This document shows, one piece after another, positions 24,150-59,446 of a DNA stretch of 64,000 nt. This DNA is from Glandiceps talaboti (lineage: Eukaryota > Hemichordata > Enteropneusta > Spengelidae): contig NC_135553.1 in assembly GCF_964340395.1 (NCBI RefSeq), forward strand, positions 16,783,501 through 16,847,500, read 5' to 3'. The first letter of the stretch is position 1. Each line of letters starts with the position of its first letter. The position numbers were made by a program, and so were the translations under genes. Below the pieces are notes generated by a model. The model worked only from the letters and a program-made list of their open reading frames with translations. It was not told where the DNA came from and did no database searches.

Positions 24150-24430
24150 GTCACGTGGGATGCAGGGGGGGGGGGGGGGACCGCGGGGGCGGGGGATGAG
24201 GACTGACGCGTGTACAAACAACCAGGTACTGCATGGGAAACAGGAATGGGCGTGGACTTAGCTTGGATTTATGCGCTTACAATTGCTAAATTCAGATTCG
24301 CATTCGTAACAAACAATCTACTGCATCGTGACCCAAAGCGGATTGTGTGCCGTGTGTCATTCATCGTTACATTAAAACCCTGGATATGGACCTATTTCTC
24401 CCCCCCCTGGGGGGGGGGGGGGTACTCCCC
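24150..24430. repeat. poly-G tracts in intergenic DNA
   Basis: Runs of G occur near 24166-24179 and 24403-24421, beside a C-run. Similar G/C runs mark the ends of elements elsewhere in this window (21110, 23140, 61690, 63190, 63310), so these may also be transposon termini. No inverted partner was found. Confidence 0.4.
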
Positions 24431-24617
24431 TTGTATACACGTATATGTGCCATCCTTTGGGGTCAGTTTTCTAGCTCTTTGGTCTAATATGGTGTCTCTT
24501 CGAGCTGAAGAGTCTCAGAAAAATGGGATCCACTTTCCATCTCCCAACAATTAAATCTCACAGCACTCGAGCTCTTCAAATGCTTCAATTTTACCAACAC
24601 CAAATGGAAGGGTATTA

Positions 24618-24772
24618 TCTAATTTCTCGCCCAACCACTCAAAAAAGTCTCCGTAGTGGTGAGTCACAAGTGTCAGCGTTATTGTGCGTATGCATGACAT
24701 TGGTACATGCCAGGCCGAATGGCTGCCGCTATGGAGACTTTTTGAGTGGTTGTGCGCTTCACGAGAAATGAA
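24618..24772. mobile_element. fold-back MITE, TTTCTCG...CAACCACTCAAA
   Basis: Left CAACCACTCAAAAAAGTCTC is mirrored at right by GAGACTTTTTGAGTGGTTG, with outer TTTCTCG/CGAGAAA. It is about 155 bp, has no coding capacity, and lies about 860 bp upstream of CMAS-A. Confidence 0.75.
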
Positions 24773-25360
24773 ATTAGTTTGCATTTGGTATTAAAGGTAG
24801 AATGGAAGTGTTCGAGGAGTTAACTTCCATGTGATTTATTTGTTGGGAAATGTTCAGCGACGAGAAATATCGCGGGTGGTGGCACTAGACACTCCGATTT
24901 TTTTTATTTTGCTTGGTCTAAAATTTGCTCCATTGCCGAGTCCTTTACCAAATCATTGCCATCAAATTGTCTCAAAATGTTGACTCCTAGGAAAATGTAT
25001 TTTGTCTAAATTTTCATCTTTTTAAAAACCTGTAATGGTTTAAAATGGGGTATTGGTTTTTGGCCAAAGTGGGTCTAAAATGGGGTATGGGGTTTCCAAC
25101 ACTGGTCACACCCCAACCAGAGCTGGCCATTGGTACCACCCGGGCTATTTCTATTTCCAAAACAAATTCGATTAGATTCCTAATTTCTGTATGGATAATG
25201 CTATTCTTTAATAGAAATGAAAATTAGACTATCGCGCTGTCATTATATTTAGCTCCATGCAAATATTAAGGCCGCGATGAGTTTGGACGATGTAAATACA
25301 TCTTGTGTATTTATATAATGTTATATGTCTTCTTCTTCTTCTTATGATCAGTCACTGCGA

Positions 25361-25476
25361 TAGTCTAGAGTTCTAAACTGGTGCAGTATTACGTATTAAA
25401 AAGTTCATGACTAATACCAGTATTAGTAATGAAGTTTGTAATACGTAATACTTTACCAGTTTAGAACTCTAGACTA
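25361..25476. mobile_element. Mutator-type (MULE) MITE with 9-bp target duplication, CMAS-A promoter region
   Basis: This is a near-complete palindrome of 116 bp. Ends TAGTCTAGAGTTCTAAACT and AGTTTAGAACTCTAGACTA are perfectly inverted, with inner ATTACGTATTA/TAATACGTAAT. The flanks are an exact 9-base direct repeat TCACTGCGA (25352-25360 and 25477-25485). Nine bases is the Mutator-superfamily signature. It ends 157 bp before the CMAS-A start codon. Confidence 0.85.
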
Positions 25477-25578
25477 TCACTGCGATATTAAATTGTACCA
25501 TCCTGATATTCGACTCGTGAATCCAACTTCGAATCTGAATTCAATCCACTTTAATGCAGATTCTGCGACTGTTACTAG

Positions 25579-41318
<15,740 letters not shown>

Positions 41319-42034
41319 GATGTTGATGTATGATTATAAATTTCAAAGTGCCTGAAAAGTTTGTAAAAGAAGAGGTATTTGTCGAAAAAAAAAAATATAC
41401 ACCAGAGTCCGGCTTATCATGTATTCAAGTGTCATGCTGCAATATAGCTACGATTTCTAGTTGACTCACTCTTAGTCTTACCCCCAGTAGCTTTGCTGAA
41501 TTTCGGTTAGTATTATTTGCAATAACTTGGACCAATATTAAGCTGTATAACTTTGCCTTAAGAAAATGTCCTATCCTACTTAATATATGACAGACTCTTA
41601 TTGATGAAGGTTAAAAATTTACTCTGACAGAACCAATTCGCCTTTCCAAAATTCGTCATGGTGGCACTCTACCTCCTGTCTGTGTGTACCTTGTGGGGGT
41701 ATACATGGTATAGGTTACTCATAGAGCACTGCTGCTTTCCTCGATATGTGAATACAAAACTACAGAATACCAAGGGACAAAGCTGTTAAGAAACGGTACA
41801 ATGAGATGATGATACCCCGATCTGAGCCAGGGCACTGTATTCACAAATTCCTGTTTGCAGTTGGGAATGGCTTATTTAGCAAAATGAATTCATTTGAAAT
41901 TTTTTAAGTCCCTGTCTTTGTCGTGTCTATCTCTGTGAATAGTTAGTTCTAGTAAAAACTAGTTTTATGTAATCACAGAGATTACTATACATCATGTACA
42001 TGATTTTGTAGGGACATTTACCACTAATAATGAC

Positions 42035-42040
42035 AATAAA
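42035..42040 (+). promoter_or_regulatory. candidate CMAS-A polyadenylation signal (AATAAA)
   Basis: AATAAA lies 717 bases after the CMAS-A stop codon and is followed by GTGATGTCAGCAGTGG, a GT-rich stretch that could be the downstream element. 41319-42060 would then be the 3' UTR. Confidence 0.4.
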
Positions 42041-42184
42041 GTGATGTCAGCAGTGGACTGGGAGTCAGTCTAGGATTTGTAGAGAACCTCTTCATTTCAG
42101 GGTTGCTTGTATTCTTAGTTATCTTTGTTTTATTTAAACTGAAGTAGTATTTAACGTATGCCTATGAAATCTGATGAAAATTAT

Positions 42185-42420
42185 ACAGTTGTCTGGGGAC
42201 TCATAGGCCCCTTAGGTCATGAGTATTTGCCAACATATATAATATAAAAAAATCAGGGCAAGTAATAGCAATTTTGGGCATTTTGACTCGCATTTTGAAC
42301 ACAGCAGAACCAATGACGTAGACACGCATCGTAGCATAGACGCACGTTGTCATGACATAGACAGACCAGGGTATATATTCCATATTTTTTTGTTGAACCT
42401 GGCTCGTGCATGGTGTAATG
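42185..42420 (-). repeat. dispersed repeat related to 47620-47936
   Basis: CATAGGCCCCTTAGGTCATGAG and a TGACGTAGAC/TTGTCATGACATAGAC region, then CATATTTTTTTGTTGAAC and CATGGTGTAATG, match in reverse orientation the segment running from 47620 into the fold-back element at 47817. Borders are approximate. Confidence 0.5.
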
Positions 42421-42654
42421 TATTATATTGCATGTGTGTATGCTATAAAAAGTTGAGAATGTCACTGCAGAAGTCAGTTGTTGTGAAAAGATGTGCAAAG
42501 ACATACTATGGCCTGACTGACTTCCTATTATTATTTAACATACTTTTATAGTACAAGATACCTTTAACTTATCGTTCTGCATCATGAAAGCAATATCTCA
42601 CCAGTGTCAGTATTGTTAATATTTTCCAACTATCTTTTTTTTTTCTTTTTTTTT

Positions 42655-42890
42655 TTTAAGTTACAAACTACTTAGCTTGGAAGGCGACATATTATTATCC
42701 AATACATTAGTTGATACAACCATGAAAGACAAACGATGACATAAAACTAATTTCTATTTTCCCCCGTTTTCCCATCTTATTGTCTAATTTTTCCTGTGTT
42801 ATGCCTGTCTGATTGTTATGTTGTTGGTTTTTTTTTTAAATCTGGGAAATAAGGCATTATTATTATTATTGTTATTATTATTGTTGTTCA
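42655..42890 (+). repeat. retroelement 3' tail with (ATT)n
   Basis: TATGCCTGTCTGATTGTTATG is followed by a T-run, AAATCTGGGAAATAAGGC, then (ATT)n to about 42890. It has the shape of a LINE 3' UTR and tail. No coding portion remains. Confidence 0.4.
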
Positions 42891-43377
42891 GACCTTGGAC
42901 ATAGCAACATCATGTCTTTAACATGTTTCACTTGTATGTTACTTCGTTTCAATCAAGTCTCAACAGTTGTAACGTTTTTCTTTTTGTAACTTTAGTGCAA
43001 TATACACTACAACTAAAACAATTCGTGGAAAGTGCTTTGATACTTCTAATCAGCTGAAGCCTTTTATAACATGCAGTTGATAGTACTGTGTATACTGGCT
43101 TGATGTCCGTGTGTAAACAATTGTGAATTGCGGAGAGACTTGATAGCTTATTTGTTAAGAAATTGTAAAAATTTGTGTGTTGGTTGCTGGTAAGTGTTTG
43201 ATTGCTATAGATATGATATGATATTACAACATAAAATAAGCCAACAAGAAAAAGAATACCATTTTAGTTTCAGCTACTTGGGGCTTTAACATTGCAATAT
43301 TGAGAATTATGATTAGAACATATCCACCCAAAAAAAATAGAAATATTAATGGTGAATCATTTTATGATGGGTAGGTA

Positions 43378-43548
43378 GGTGCAAGTGTGGTGTCCGTGGA
43401 GGGGGTATTTGCATGAGTGCTTGTGGTATTCTCTGTGGTCATAATTCCATGAGCATAGCGAGTGAGAGTGCAGGCGAAATCACTGCATGCATGCATGCAA
43501 ATACCCCTAATTACTAACGCTTGCACTCAAGCGGCATGGAGTTCTTGA
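43378..43548. mobile_element. fold-back MITE, GTGCAAGTGTGGCGTAC family, copy 3
   Basis: Left GTGCAAGTGTGGTGTCCGTG, GGGTATTTGCATGAGTGCTT. Right CATGCAAATACCCCTAATTA, CGCTTGCACTC. The inverted organisation is the same as at 4863-5033. Confidence 0.65.
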
Positions 43549-43687
43549 CATGTTTCTCCTAAACAGTGAAAATATTTACAAATGGTACCCTGGTACAGTG
43601 TGTGATAATACAATTTTGTGTACAAGGCATGATTGTGTACTCATTTGCATACATGTGTATACATAATAATGTTTTTGGATTGTCTGT

Positions 43688-43770
43688 AAGGTACACTGTG
43701 ATGGGGCGACCTCACACATCAGTCAATCTCTCTCACAGGCCGGTGAGGGCAGACCAACATGATGTACCTT
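43688..43770. mobile_element. short hairpin element, AAGGTACGCCGTGACG family, copy 1
   Basis: AAGGTACACTGTGATGGGGC to GGTGAGGGCAGACCAACATG, then ATGTACCTT; the arms are inverted, and CCTCACACATCAGTCAATC forms the loop side. Copies are at 48643-48735 and (half) 57041-57075. Confidence 0.7.
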
Positions 43771-44137
43771 TAATAGAGTCTAGATATTGCACTGCAATGC
43801 AAATAGTACTTGTATGTACGCACCCATGGTCATTGACAACCAAATAGATAGAAGTGACATTCCATCTGACACGTCCCCGATTGTGTATTCAAGTTACAGG
43901 TAGCAATAGTTCCATGCACCATGCATTCCATTACATTTTTATTTATCTCCAATGTAGTATTTTCTTGGAAGCTTTTTCATTAGGTGTGGTTGTAATCTGT
44001 TTTTGAAAATAACATGGGATACTTTACTCTGAAAATATAAGAAATTTGAATTAAAAGTTATTTCATGTTCAAAAAAAAATATGTGGTGTAATGAAGTCTT
44101 TTGCAATACTCACAGACATGACCTGTAAGTTTAAAAT

Positions 44138-44142
<5 letters not shown>

Positions 44143-44172
<30 letters not shown>
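44143..44172. repeat. (CA)n microsatellite
   Basis: About 15 CA units lie in the CMAS-A/B spacer. Around it, 43850-44740 shows no gene. Confidence 0.95.
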
Positions 44173-44174
<2 letters not shown>

Positions 44175-44759
44175 ATATAAGGCAAGAAATAAATAGCCAT
44201 TTCTCTTCTAAATAGGCTAGCTAGACACTTGGTTTGTGAAAGAACTGTCCTAAATTTTCAATAACATTTTGCTGTAGGGCTTGGAAAATATTGGAAAATC
44301 TTACCGAAAACTAAAGTCTGAAAGTTCATGAAAATATATGTGGTCAAATTCCCACTGTATAGTGCCCTCTACGGCTGAGCAATCCTCGGACCTTTGGAAT
44401 TTTCTTGAAAAAAAAACGTTAAGTAGAAAAAGGTAGATGTTTGGAGTCTGTGCAGCATGCCCCAATCTCTATGTAACACGCTACTCTGGGTATGGGAACC
44501 TGGAGTTGTTGTATTCAATACCTGGATTCATAGACCTGGTTGGTGGAGGGTCTATGTTTATGCTGGATTCAATTACGGCCAATACATAATACATTATAAA
44601 TAGAAAATGATATTTTGTATATGGAAAGTAAATTAATGTAGACATAAATTTGTCCGTATAGGCTTATCAATTTTACATTTTATTTATTTCTTCTTTGTAA
44701 GAAGTAGAGCTAAAGAATATCTTCAACCAAAAAAAAAAAAACTCTGAAAGAGGAACATT

Positions 44760-45318
44760 TGAATGCCAAATACCCAGTCCTCATCCATATATGGCCACTT
44801 TAAGGTTCTGGAATACATAGTTCAATATTTGTGGATCATTTTCAGCACATGGCATATAAATATGCTTTGGACAAAAAGTAGCTATTGAAATGGAAACATA
44901 GAAGAACTTGATGCTTGAAATAATTCCATATTCCATGTTTGATCACTCATTTTGCAAACATTTCCATGGAACATATGTCAACTTGACTGCAATGTATCAG
45001 AAATTAATGACCAACAGCATTAAATTTGATGTTTACACAGTGCTTGGGGTCTATGAATATTTACCAAGTCCTTGTTTGCAACCTAATAAATTGCAAACGA
45101 TAAATAAATGTGTACAATCTTTTGTTATTGACGGTACATACAATAACAAACTTTTTACACTTTTTTTTTTTAGCTTTTTGCAATGTATTGAGTTACAAAC
45201 ACAGACTTATAGTCAATGTTGTTTCACATTTAGTTTTCAACCATGATAAAACTGTTTTATACCGGTAAATTGGAAATCCAAAATAAATACCCAATCCTCC
45301 TCTGTATGGCTACTTTAA
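44760..45318. mobile_element. fold-back repeat, TTTGTAACTCAAT family, copy 2
   Basis: AAGTCCTTGTTTGCAACCTA, AATTGCAAACG and TTTTGCAATGTATTGAGTTA, CAAACACAGACTT form the arms (about 45065-45210). The motif AATACCCA(G/A)TCCTC followed by TATGG(C)CACTTTAAG occurs at both borders (44770 and 45290). Confidence 0.6.
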
Positions 45319-45426
45319 GTCTGTGTACAGAAGCGAATAAACATATCAGTGGCAGCACTGTTGCAAGTTGGTCGCAACATGTCATGGATCCTGATGTAGT
45401 TGTATTAAAATTTGATATTTTATGAT

Positions 45427-45804
45427 AAGGCCTAACAAAAAAATTGTGTGGTTCCGATTACACTCAATTTTAGAATAGGTAGGGTAGGTAGATTTTTTAT
45501 TTTATTTTATTATATTTTTTGTGTGTGAGTGCCTCATTCAGGTTTTCCATTTTTTTGTCCAAAATGGTTTATTTCTTCCTATCAGATATACAGCCATTAC
45601 AAATTGGAAGAAAGATTTTTTTATTGTCTTGTTTTTTTTTAAGTTGATGGCAGTTTTCGCATCCACTATTTCTAGTGAGACTTCACCACAATTTTTGCTA
45701 TTTTATTAATTTGTGCTCGAATACGAAAAAAAAAAGTTGAGGGTCGGCTGTGAAAATCTAGGTGGATTCGGGTAACCGGAACCAAAACAATTATTTAGGC
45801 CTAA
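45427..45804. mobile_element. fold-back element with AGGCCTAA ends
   Basis: Left AAGGCCTAACAAAAAAATTG, TGGTTCCGATTAC. Right, inverted, TTAGGCCTAAATAATTGTTT, TGGTTCCGGTTAC. About 378 bp, T-rich, no gene. Confidence 0.65.
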
Positions 45805-46640
45805 CACAAAGGAACTAACATGTAACATTTGGAAAGTTAAAGTCTCAACAGATAAGTACAATAACTGCTCACAGAATAAACTCACAAAAACATCTATTTT
45901 GACTTCAAAGGTAATACACATTATAACTTTGTCTGGTAATTTTCTTACAGTATATTTTCAGTTCAATAAAGTTTCTAAATATTGCTACATAGTAAACACA
46001 TTACACACACATTGTAAAAACAAACATTTCAACAATTTAAAAGATACCACGAAAAGTTAATAATATAACATACTTCACAGAATGTATTTTGCATGATGGC
46101 ACAAATTTAACAACACCCTTTAAGGCTATAAAGTACTTTAAGCTCACAACATCAGCTACCTTTCAACAATAAAAGACTCCACACGAAAGGCATGATTTGA
46201 TATTACATGTATTGTATATTAACTAAAAAATTTTTTATAATACGAACCCATCCTGTTTTTAGAATTCAAAAACACGCATTTTCTTTAGCAGCTTAGGCAA
46301 TCATTTTGCTTGTTTCTGTAGACCCTGTTATATTATTCAGAAAGATAGTTTTACAATGATGGTATAAAACACAAGGAGCCCAGGAACCGTGTTACAATGA
46401 ACCAACAAACAACAAACAAACAAACAACTATAGAATATCTATCTAACTATCTATATACATGTATATAATATGGGCCTGTATAAAATTGAAAGCGTAATAT
46501 GTTTCAATATATTCTCACCCATACAAACAACACATAGAAACGGAAAGTATATTATTTCAATAGTATATAGGCCCGTAATATACATGTATATGTATAGTTT
46601 TCCATGAGTTTGAAATGATATTCCAGTTCGTGTGGACAGA

Positions 46641-46860
46641 CTGATATCACATAGTACACATTGAGATCACATAGTACACATTGAGATCACATAGTACACA
46701 TTGAGATCACATAGTACACATTAGGATCACATAGTTCACATTGAGATCACATAGTACACATTAGGATCACATAGTTCACATTGAGATCACATAGTACACA
46801 TTAGGATCACATAGTACACATTGAGATCACATAGTACACATTGAGATCACCTAGTTCACA
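46641..46860 (+). repeat. 20-bp minisatellite, 11 units
   Basis: TTGAGATCACATAGTACACA repeats in exact 20 bp register, with variants TTAGGATCAC and TAGTTCACA alternating. It lies about 440 bp past the CMAS-B stop codon. Confidence 0.95.
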
Positions 46861-47296
46861 TTGAGAGACCACATAGTTCATGTTGACACATTGAGATATC
46901 ACAGAAATCACATCGCACATCAATATAGTACTGATAATAATAAAACTTGTCATGCAGCTAGGTAAGCATGTACGTTGCATTAGTTGTCTATACATATCTA
47001 GTCCTCTGACATGTAAGTTTAATATAGATGAGATTAACCATTTACCGTGTATCGCAGCTGACCACTGTGCCTTCCTATGTGTTACATAACGTAATATAAA
47101 TCTACTCTAAACAACTTGATTTGTCGACTTCAGAAATCTTTTGACTTGTCATCACTGACCAACATCCTAAATCTAAATGTCACAACTACAGATTTTAGTA
47201 ATGGAAGCCTTAGTCTAAATGTCTTGATCACTAAAATACTAAAGAATTGTGGAGAGATAACTTTCATTAGTCTTGTGTTCTTTCAGATGTTACTTT

Positions 47297-55155
<7,859 letters not shown>

Positions 55156-55438
55156 CTGTCAAAGTAAACATTAATAAGTGTTTTTTTCCCAACGTACCAT
55201 TGTGCGTTGTAGCCATGGCTCACACACAAATGTACATTGCAAGCATATCTACCTCACTGGCTGTACTACCATTTGCCAACGTACGATATACGTAACCATG
55301 GTGCACACATACAGTTGTACTAACTATTGCCAACGTACGTCGTAACCATAGTCACAATGTAGTTCCCATGCCACACACATTAGTAGTACGTAACTGAGAG
55401 TAGCAGAGCACTACATTTTATCTTAAGATCTTGGAGCC

Positions 55439-55440
<2 letters not shown>

Positions 55441-55497
<57 letters not shown>

Positions 55498-55651
55498 CAC
55501 ACACACACACACATACATACATACATACATACATACATACATACATACATACATACATACATACATACATACATACATACATACATACACACATGTATGT
55601 ATGTATGTATGTATGTATGTATGTATGTATGTATGTATGTATGTATGTATG
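55441..55651. repeat. (CA)n - (CATA)n - (TATG)n compound microsatellite, inverted
   Basis: (CA)~36, then CATA units to about 55588, then TATG units to 55651. The CATA and TATG arms are complementary, so the whole can fold back. Frames with MYVC/HTYI repeats are artefacts. Confidence 0.95.
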
Positions 55652-55818
55652 CAAAAAATGCATAAGGAACTTGTGAGACAGTCCGAATAAATACATGTAA
55701 TCCGACGTTTCAAATAAAAATTCTTTTTCAAGGTATTTATAGGCAAGACATTAGGTAAACACCGAGTACCTGAATATATCTGAATGTTATGGAACAGAAC
55801 GACAACCGCGCGTGATTT

Positions 55819-55972
55819 AAGCAATAAACCACCCCTGGGGATGGTATACCCAGAGGTTTTGACCAGTCAACGATATATATGCACGAGCGATAGCGAGTGC
55901 ATATATTGAGTTCACTGGTCAAAACCGAGTGGTATACCTTCCCCAGGGGGTGGTTTATCGCTATTATATTAT
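55819..55972. mobile_element. fold-back MITE with AATAAACCACCCC ends
   Basis: Left AGCAATAAACCACCCCTGGG, GATGGTATACC, GGTTTTGACCAGT; right is the inverse, ending CCCCAGGGGGTGGTTTATCGCT. The arms are about 60 bp and the loop about 30 bp. It lies in probable CMAS-B intron 1. Confidence 0.8.
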
Positions 55973-56759
55973 ACTAGTATAGTAGTATATTGAAAATATC
56001 GGAAACAAGATAAGAACTAACGTTTTCTCGTTTCATATGCGCCTCTGTGACTAATTTGCATAAACATAACGCCGCTTTCAAGACAGCTGATCTTGGCCTG
56101 AACCATGACGTGAACGTCGTGCAGCGACTGGATTTATTTTATCTGCTAGTCGTTTCTAGGGATAATCTGTACATTGATCGGCTCATTAAAAGTGCACAGT
56201 GATGAATAAACAACCTGTTTGACTCAAGGTATAAACTTGAAGTGGTTTATTGAATACAGCGTGCTTCGATCGTTCCCGGCCGAATTAATTCGCGACTCGG
56301 TGAAGTGAGACGATAGACATGATGGCAGGTTGATATTTACAATGTATTTATTTCTGGAAGATACGTCAGTAGATTTTCGGGATTGAGGATTTCCCTCTCG
56401 GATTGATGACTGATACTCGAGGACAGGATCCCAGACAAATTTCTATTTAGATTAATGGTAAGTCGGCCAGTGTAAGCTCTTACACTTGCTTCATTTTATG
56501 ACAGGACAGGACAGCTCACCAATGTTTCCACTCCAGCCGCGCCTAGGCTGGGACCGATCTCGTGCATGCCTTGACCTTAGTACATGTAGTAGGCGATGAT
56601 TTGTACAAATACGCGATGACTTGGTTGCTTTCGAAATTTCCTTCATAATTTCTCATAAAATATTGTCTCATTGAGAGAAAATCCTCCTCTGACAATTCGC
56701 AGAGTTCACTATCGGTTATATGTGTGAAAAGTTCTATAACTTCTAATATTCGCACGCAC

Positions 56760-57002
56760 ATGTATGTATGTATGTATGTATGTATGTATGTATGTATGTA
56801 TGTATGTATGTATGTATGTATGTATGTATGTACGTACGTATGTACCATTGTACGTACGTACGTACGTATGTATGGATGGATGTGCGTACGTACGTATATA
56901 TGCACGTATGCATGTATGTATGTACGCACGTACGTATGTATGTGTATGTATGTATGTATGTATGTATGTATGTATGTATGTATGTATGTATGTATGTATG
57001 CA
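56760..57002. repeat. (TATG)n microsatellite with TACG-rich core
   Basis: Two TATG arrays flank a core of TACG/GTACGTACG words (56830-56935). It is adjacent to the half hairpin element at 57041. Confidence 0.95.
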
Positions 57003-57040
57003 TGCATTTTCTCACTACTCAACAAATGTGATTATTTTTA

Positions 57041-57075
57041 TTACGCCGTGACGGGACGCCCTCACACATCGGTCA
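57041..57075. mobile_element. half copy of AAGGTACGCCGTGACG hairpin element
   Basis: TTACGCCGTGACGGGACGCC, CTCACACATCGGTCAA matches one arm of the copies at 43688 and 48643. The second arm is missing. Confidence 0.65.
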
Positions 57076-57469
57076 ACAATATCCCCTCCCTCCCACTGAA
57101 AAATCTACTGCACGAAATTTTTGTTCTCCTTTTTTAAAAGAACAGCTTCGCTGGCTGCACCTGTTGTATGTAATTCTTATCATCAAAATATCGATGATCG
57201 ACGACGATTTGTATATGCAGCCAATACATCCATCGAGTTTTGGACTCCGAACCTGTCAAATCACATAATATGACCAGTGTAAATGACGAGTAAATATCAA
57301 TCCAAACAAGTTTTACTCAGACACATTTTTCGCCTATTGATATCATATTGATTAATTCGTAACTGTATTTTAACAAAGAGAAAATCAATCCCCCGGAATA
57401 ACAAGAACGTGAGATTTATAAATATGGCATACACTCTCCCGATCGCAAACATTTTACGACATGTTCAGA

Positions 57470-57763
57470 CACAGGGGACCCAGGAACCGTGTGACAAACA
57501 AAACAAAACAAAGTGTTTTTGTATAGTGATGGGTACAAAAAACATATCTAGTATACCCCCACGAGTATCTGTTTTATTTGCTGGTTTATTTAATTATTTT
57601 ATTTGTCCCTATACTTGTCGTTCGTTTGCTTGTTCATTTGTCATTTATTTAATAGTTTATTTATTTATTTATTTATTTGTTTTGTTTTGTTTTGTTTTGT
57701 TTTGTTTTGTTTTGTTTTGTTTCGTTTTGTTTTCTTTGTCACAAGGTTCCTGGGTCCCCTGTG
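57470..57763. mobile_element. DNA-transposon MITE, CACAGGGGACCCAGGAACC ends
   Basis: CACAGGGGACCCAGGAACCG and its inverse GGTTCCTGGGTCCCCTGTG enclose (ACAAA)-type and (TTTTG)n DNA. The flanks share a 7-base direct repeat GTTCAGA (57463-57469 and 57764-57770). One base more would give the 8 bp duplication of hAT. A one-ended relative (AGCCCAGGAACCGTGTTACA) lies near 46378-46410. Confidence 0.7.
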
Positions 57764-58019
57764 GTTCAGAGCGTTATTTTCTTGCTTCGTTTTATTTCCG
57801 CGATTTCATCACCGTCTGTCTGATACTCAGTAACCAGATATCAGGGGACACTGCCCCCAACGACCAATGAGTACAAAATGCAACAGCTCTCATGGGACAT
57901 TCACACAAATAAAAGTATCAAAGCAATCCGACCACCTGCTTCACTTGGCATGAAAAATCTGAATAGCCTTCCCCCAAGGGACATGCAGTCAAAATATCAA
58001 TCCAAAACTGGTTTCACAG

Positions 58020-58095
<76 letters not shown>
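58020..58095. repeat. (TA)n microsatellite, left of Penelope-like fragment
   Basis: About 38 TA units begin exactly where the reading frame of the neighbouring element stops resembling protein. Confidence 0.95.
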
Positions 58096-58097
<2 letters not shown>

Positions 58098-58493
58098 ACG
58101 GTGGCTTGGTATACGATGTTTTCCGTTTGGCATTCGCCGTTCAGAGGGCAGGTGTCTTTCTGTCTGCAATTACAGGGTTTTTGGGTGGGTTTAGTTTCGC
58201 TGTTGGAGATGGTGGCGTTATGCGCTTTGATTATGGTAGCCATGTTTGGCATGCAGCTATAACTGACTTTGACATTGTTTCTGTTGAATATTTTGTGTAA
58301 CTTAGAGTCTGCTGGGAAATGTTTTGTGATTAGGTTGAGGAATCGTTTGCCTACATTGGTGGCTACGTTTTTACTGTATGGTGGGTTAAACCAGATGGTG
58401 TTTCTATTTCTGTTTTTCTTGTTTTTCTGCGTCGGGGTGCTGGTGTACGTGATGTTCTCTTTGTGGCCGCTGGTTTTTAGTGCATTTTGGTAC
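58096..58493 (-). pseudogene. Penelope-like retroelement ORF fragment between two (TA)n arrays
   Basis: Read on the - strand from 58493, about 130 codons are open: NTIWFNPPYSKNVATNVGKR, FLNLITKHFPADSKLHKIFN, VSYSCMPNMATIIKAHN, CNCRQKDTCPLNGECQTENI, VYQATV. This resembles the segment just before the GIY-YIG nuclease in RT/GIY-YIG proteins of Penelope-like elements (family sequence from memory). The GIY-YIG domain should follow but is replaced by (TA)n, and the upstream part is replaced by a second (TA)n. It is therefore a dead fragment. Confidence 0.6.
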
Positions 58494-58612
<119 letters not shown>

Positions 58613-58919
58613 CTTTACACTGAGGTTCTACATATAAAATATAAATAATATCATGAACCATACAGTTCTGACTCAAATATTTCGAAGAGACTGAGCTCCT
58701 CTTCATCGGCGGGTCTCCAGTTCTGTCAAACAAATCAAGTTCTGTTACACTTTAAATACTGGAGACAATGGTTATTGTCATGCAAAATAGTGTTCTTGTC
58801 TTGGAATGGTATGAATATTAGCACTGGTGACTACTGGTTGCTATGTTACTGTTTTCTATTGATGCCATTGGTGAGTGTATCTAGTTTTTTTTATCCATAA
58901 TGATTCACGTATAATGGCT

Positions 58920-59420
58920 GCAATTAATATTATGCACTCCTTGAATTAATTAAATGTGTTTTCAATTTATTTCATGTAGACTAGAATCAATTTTTATAGT
59001 AACTGCAATTAATATTATGTATTCCTTAAATTAATTAAATGTGTTTTGATTAATTTTATGTACTGGACTTATTTTTATGTAGTCTAGAATTAATTTTATG
59101 TATTCCTTGAATTAGTTTTTATGGTTGCTGCAATATTAATATCATCTATTCCTTAAATTAGTTAAATGTGTTTTTATTTAATTTTATGCACTGTAATTAA
59201 TTTTATGTAGTCTACTATTGAATTTATGTATTCCTTGAATTAATTACATGTAGTCTAGAATTAATTTTATGTATGTGCCGAATTATTTTTATTTATGTCC
59301 CGAATTAATTTTTTGTATGTGCTGAATTAATTTTGTGTATGTCCTGAATTAACTTTGTGTATGTCCCGAATTAATTTTATGTATGTGCCGAATTAATTTT
59401 GTGTATGTGTCGAATTAATT
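58920..59420. repeat. AATTAATTTTATGTA-type degenerate minisatellite
   Basis: GAATTAATTTT(A/G)TGTATGT plus CC or GCC repeats about every 22 bp from about 59225 to 59420, and more loosely from 58920. Confidence 0.85.
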
Positions 59421-59446
59421 TTGCCCCTACAATCCTTTGCGAGATT

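Noticed and set aside
23859-24221. 120-codon - strand frame and 87-codon + strand frame near 24 kb
   Set aside because: Overlapping on both strands, with a proline run from a poly-G tract and no conserved motif.
44908-45246. 112-codon frame in the CMAS spacer
   Set aside because: It runs through a fold-back repeat that also occurs in CMAS-A intron 4, and has a Phe run from a T-tract.
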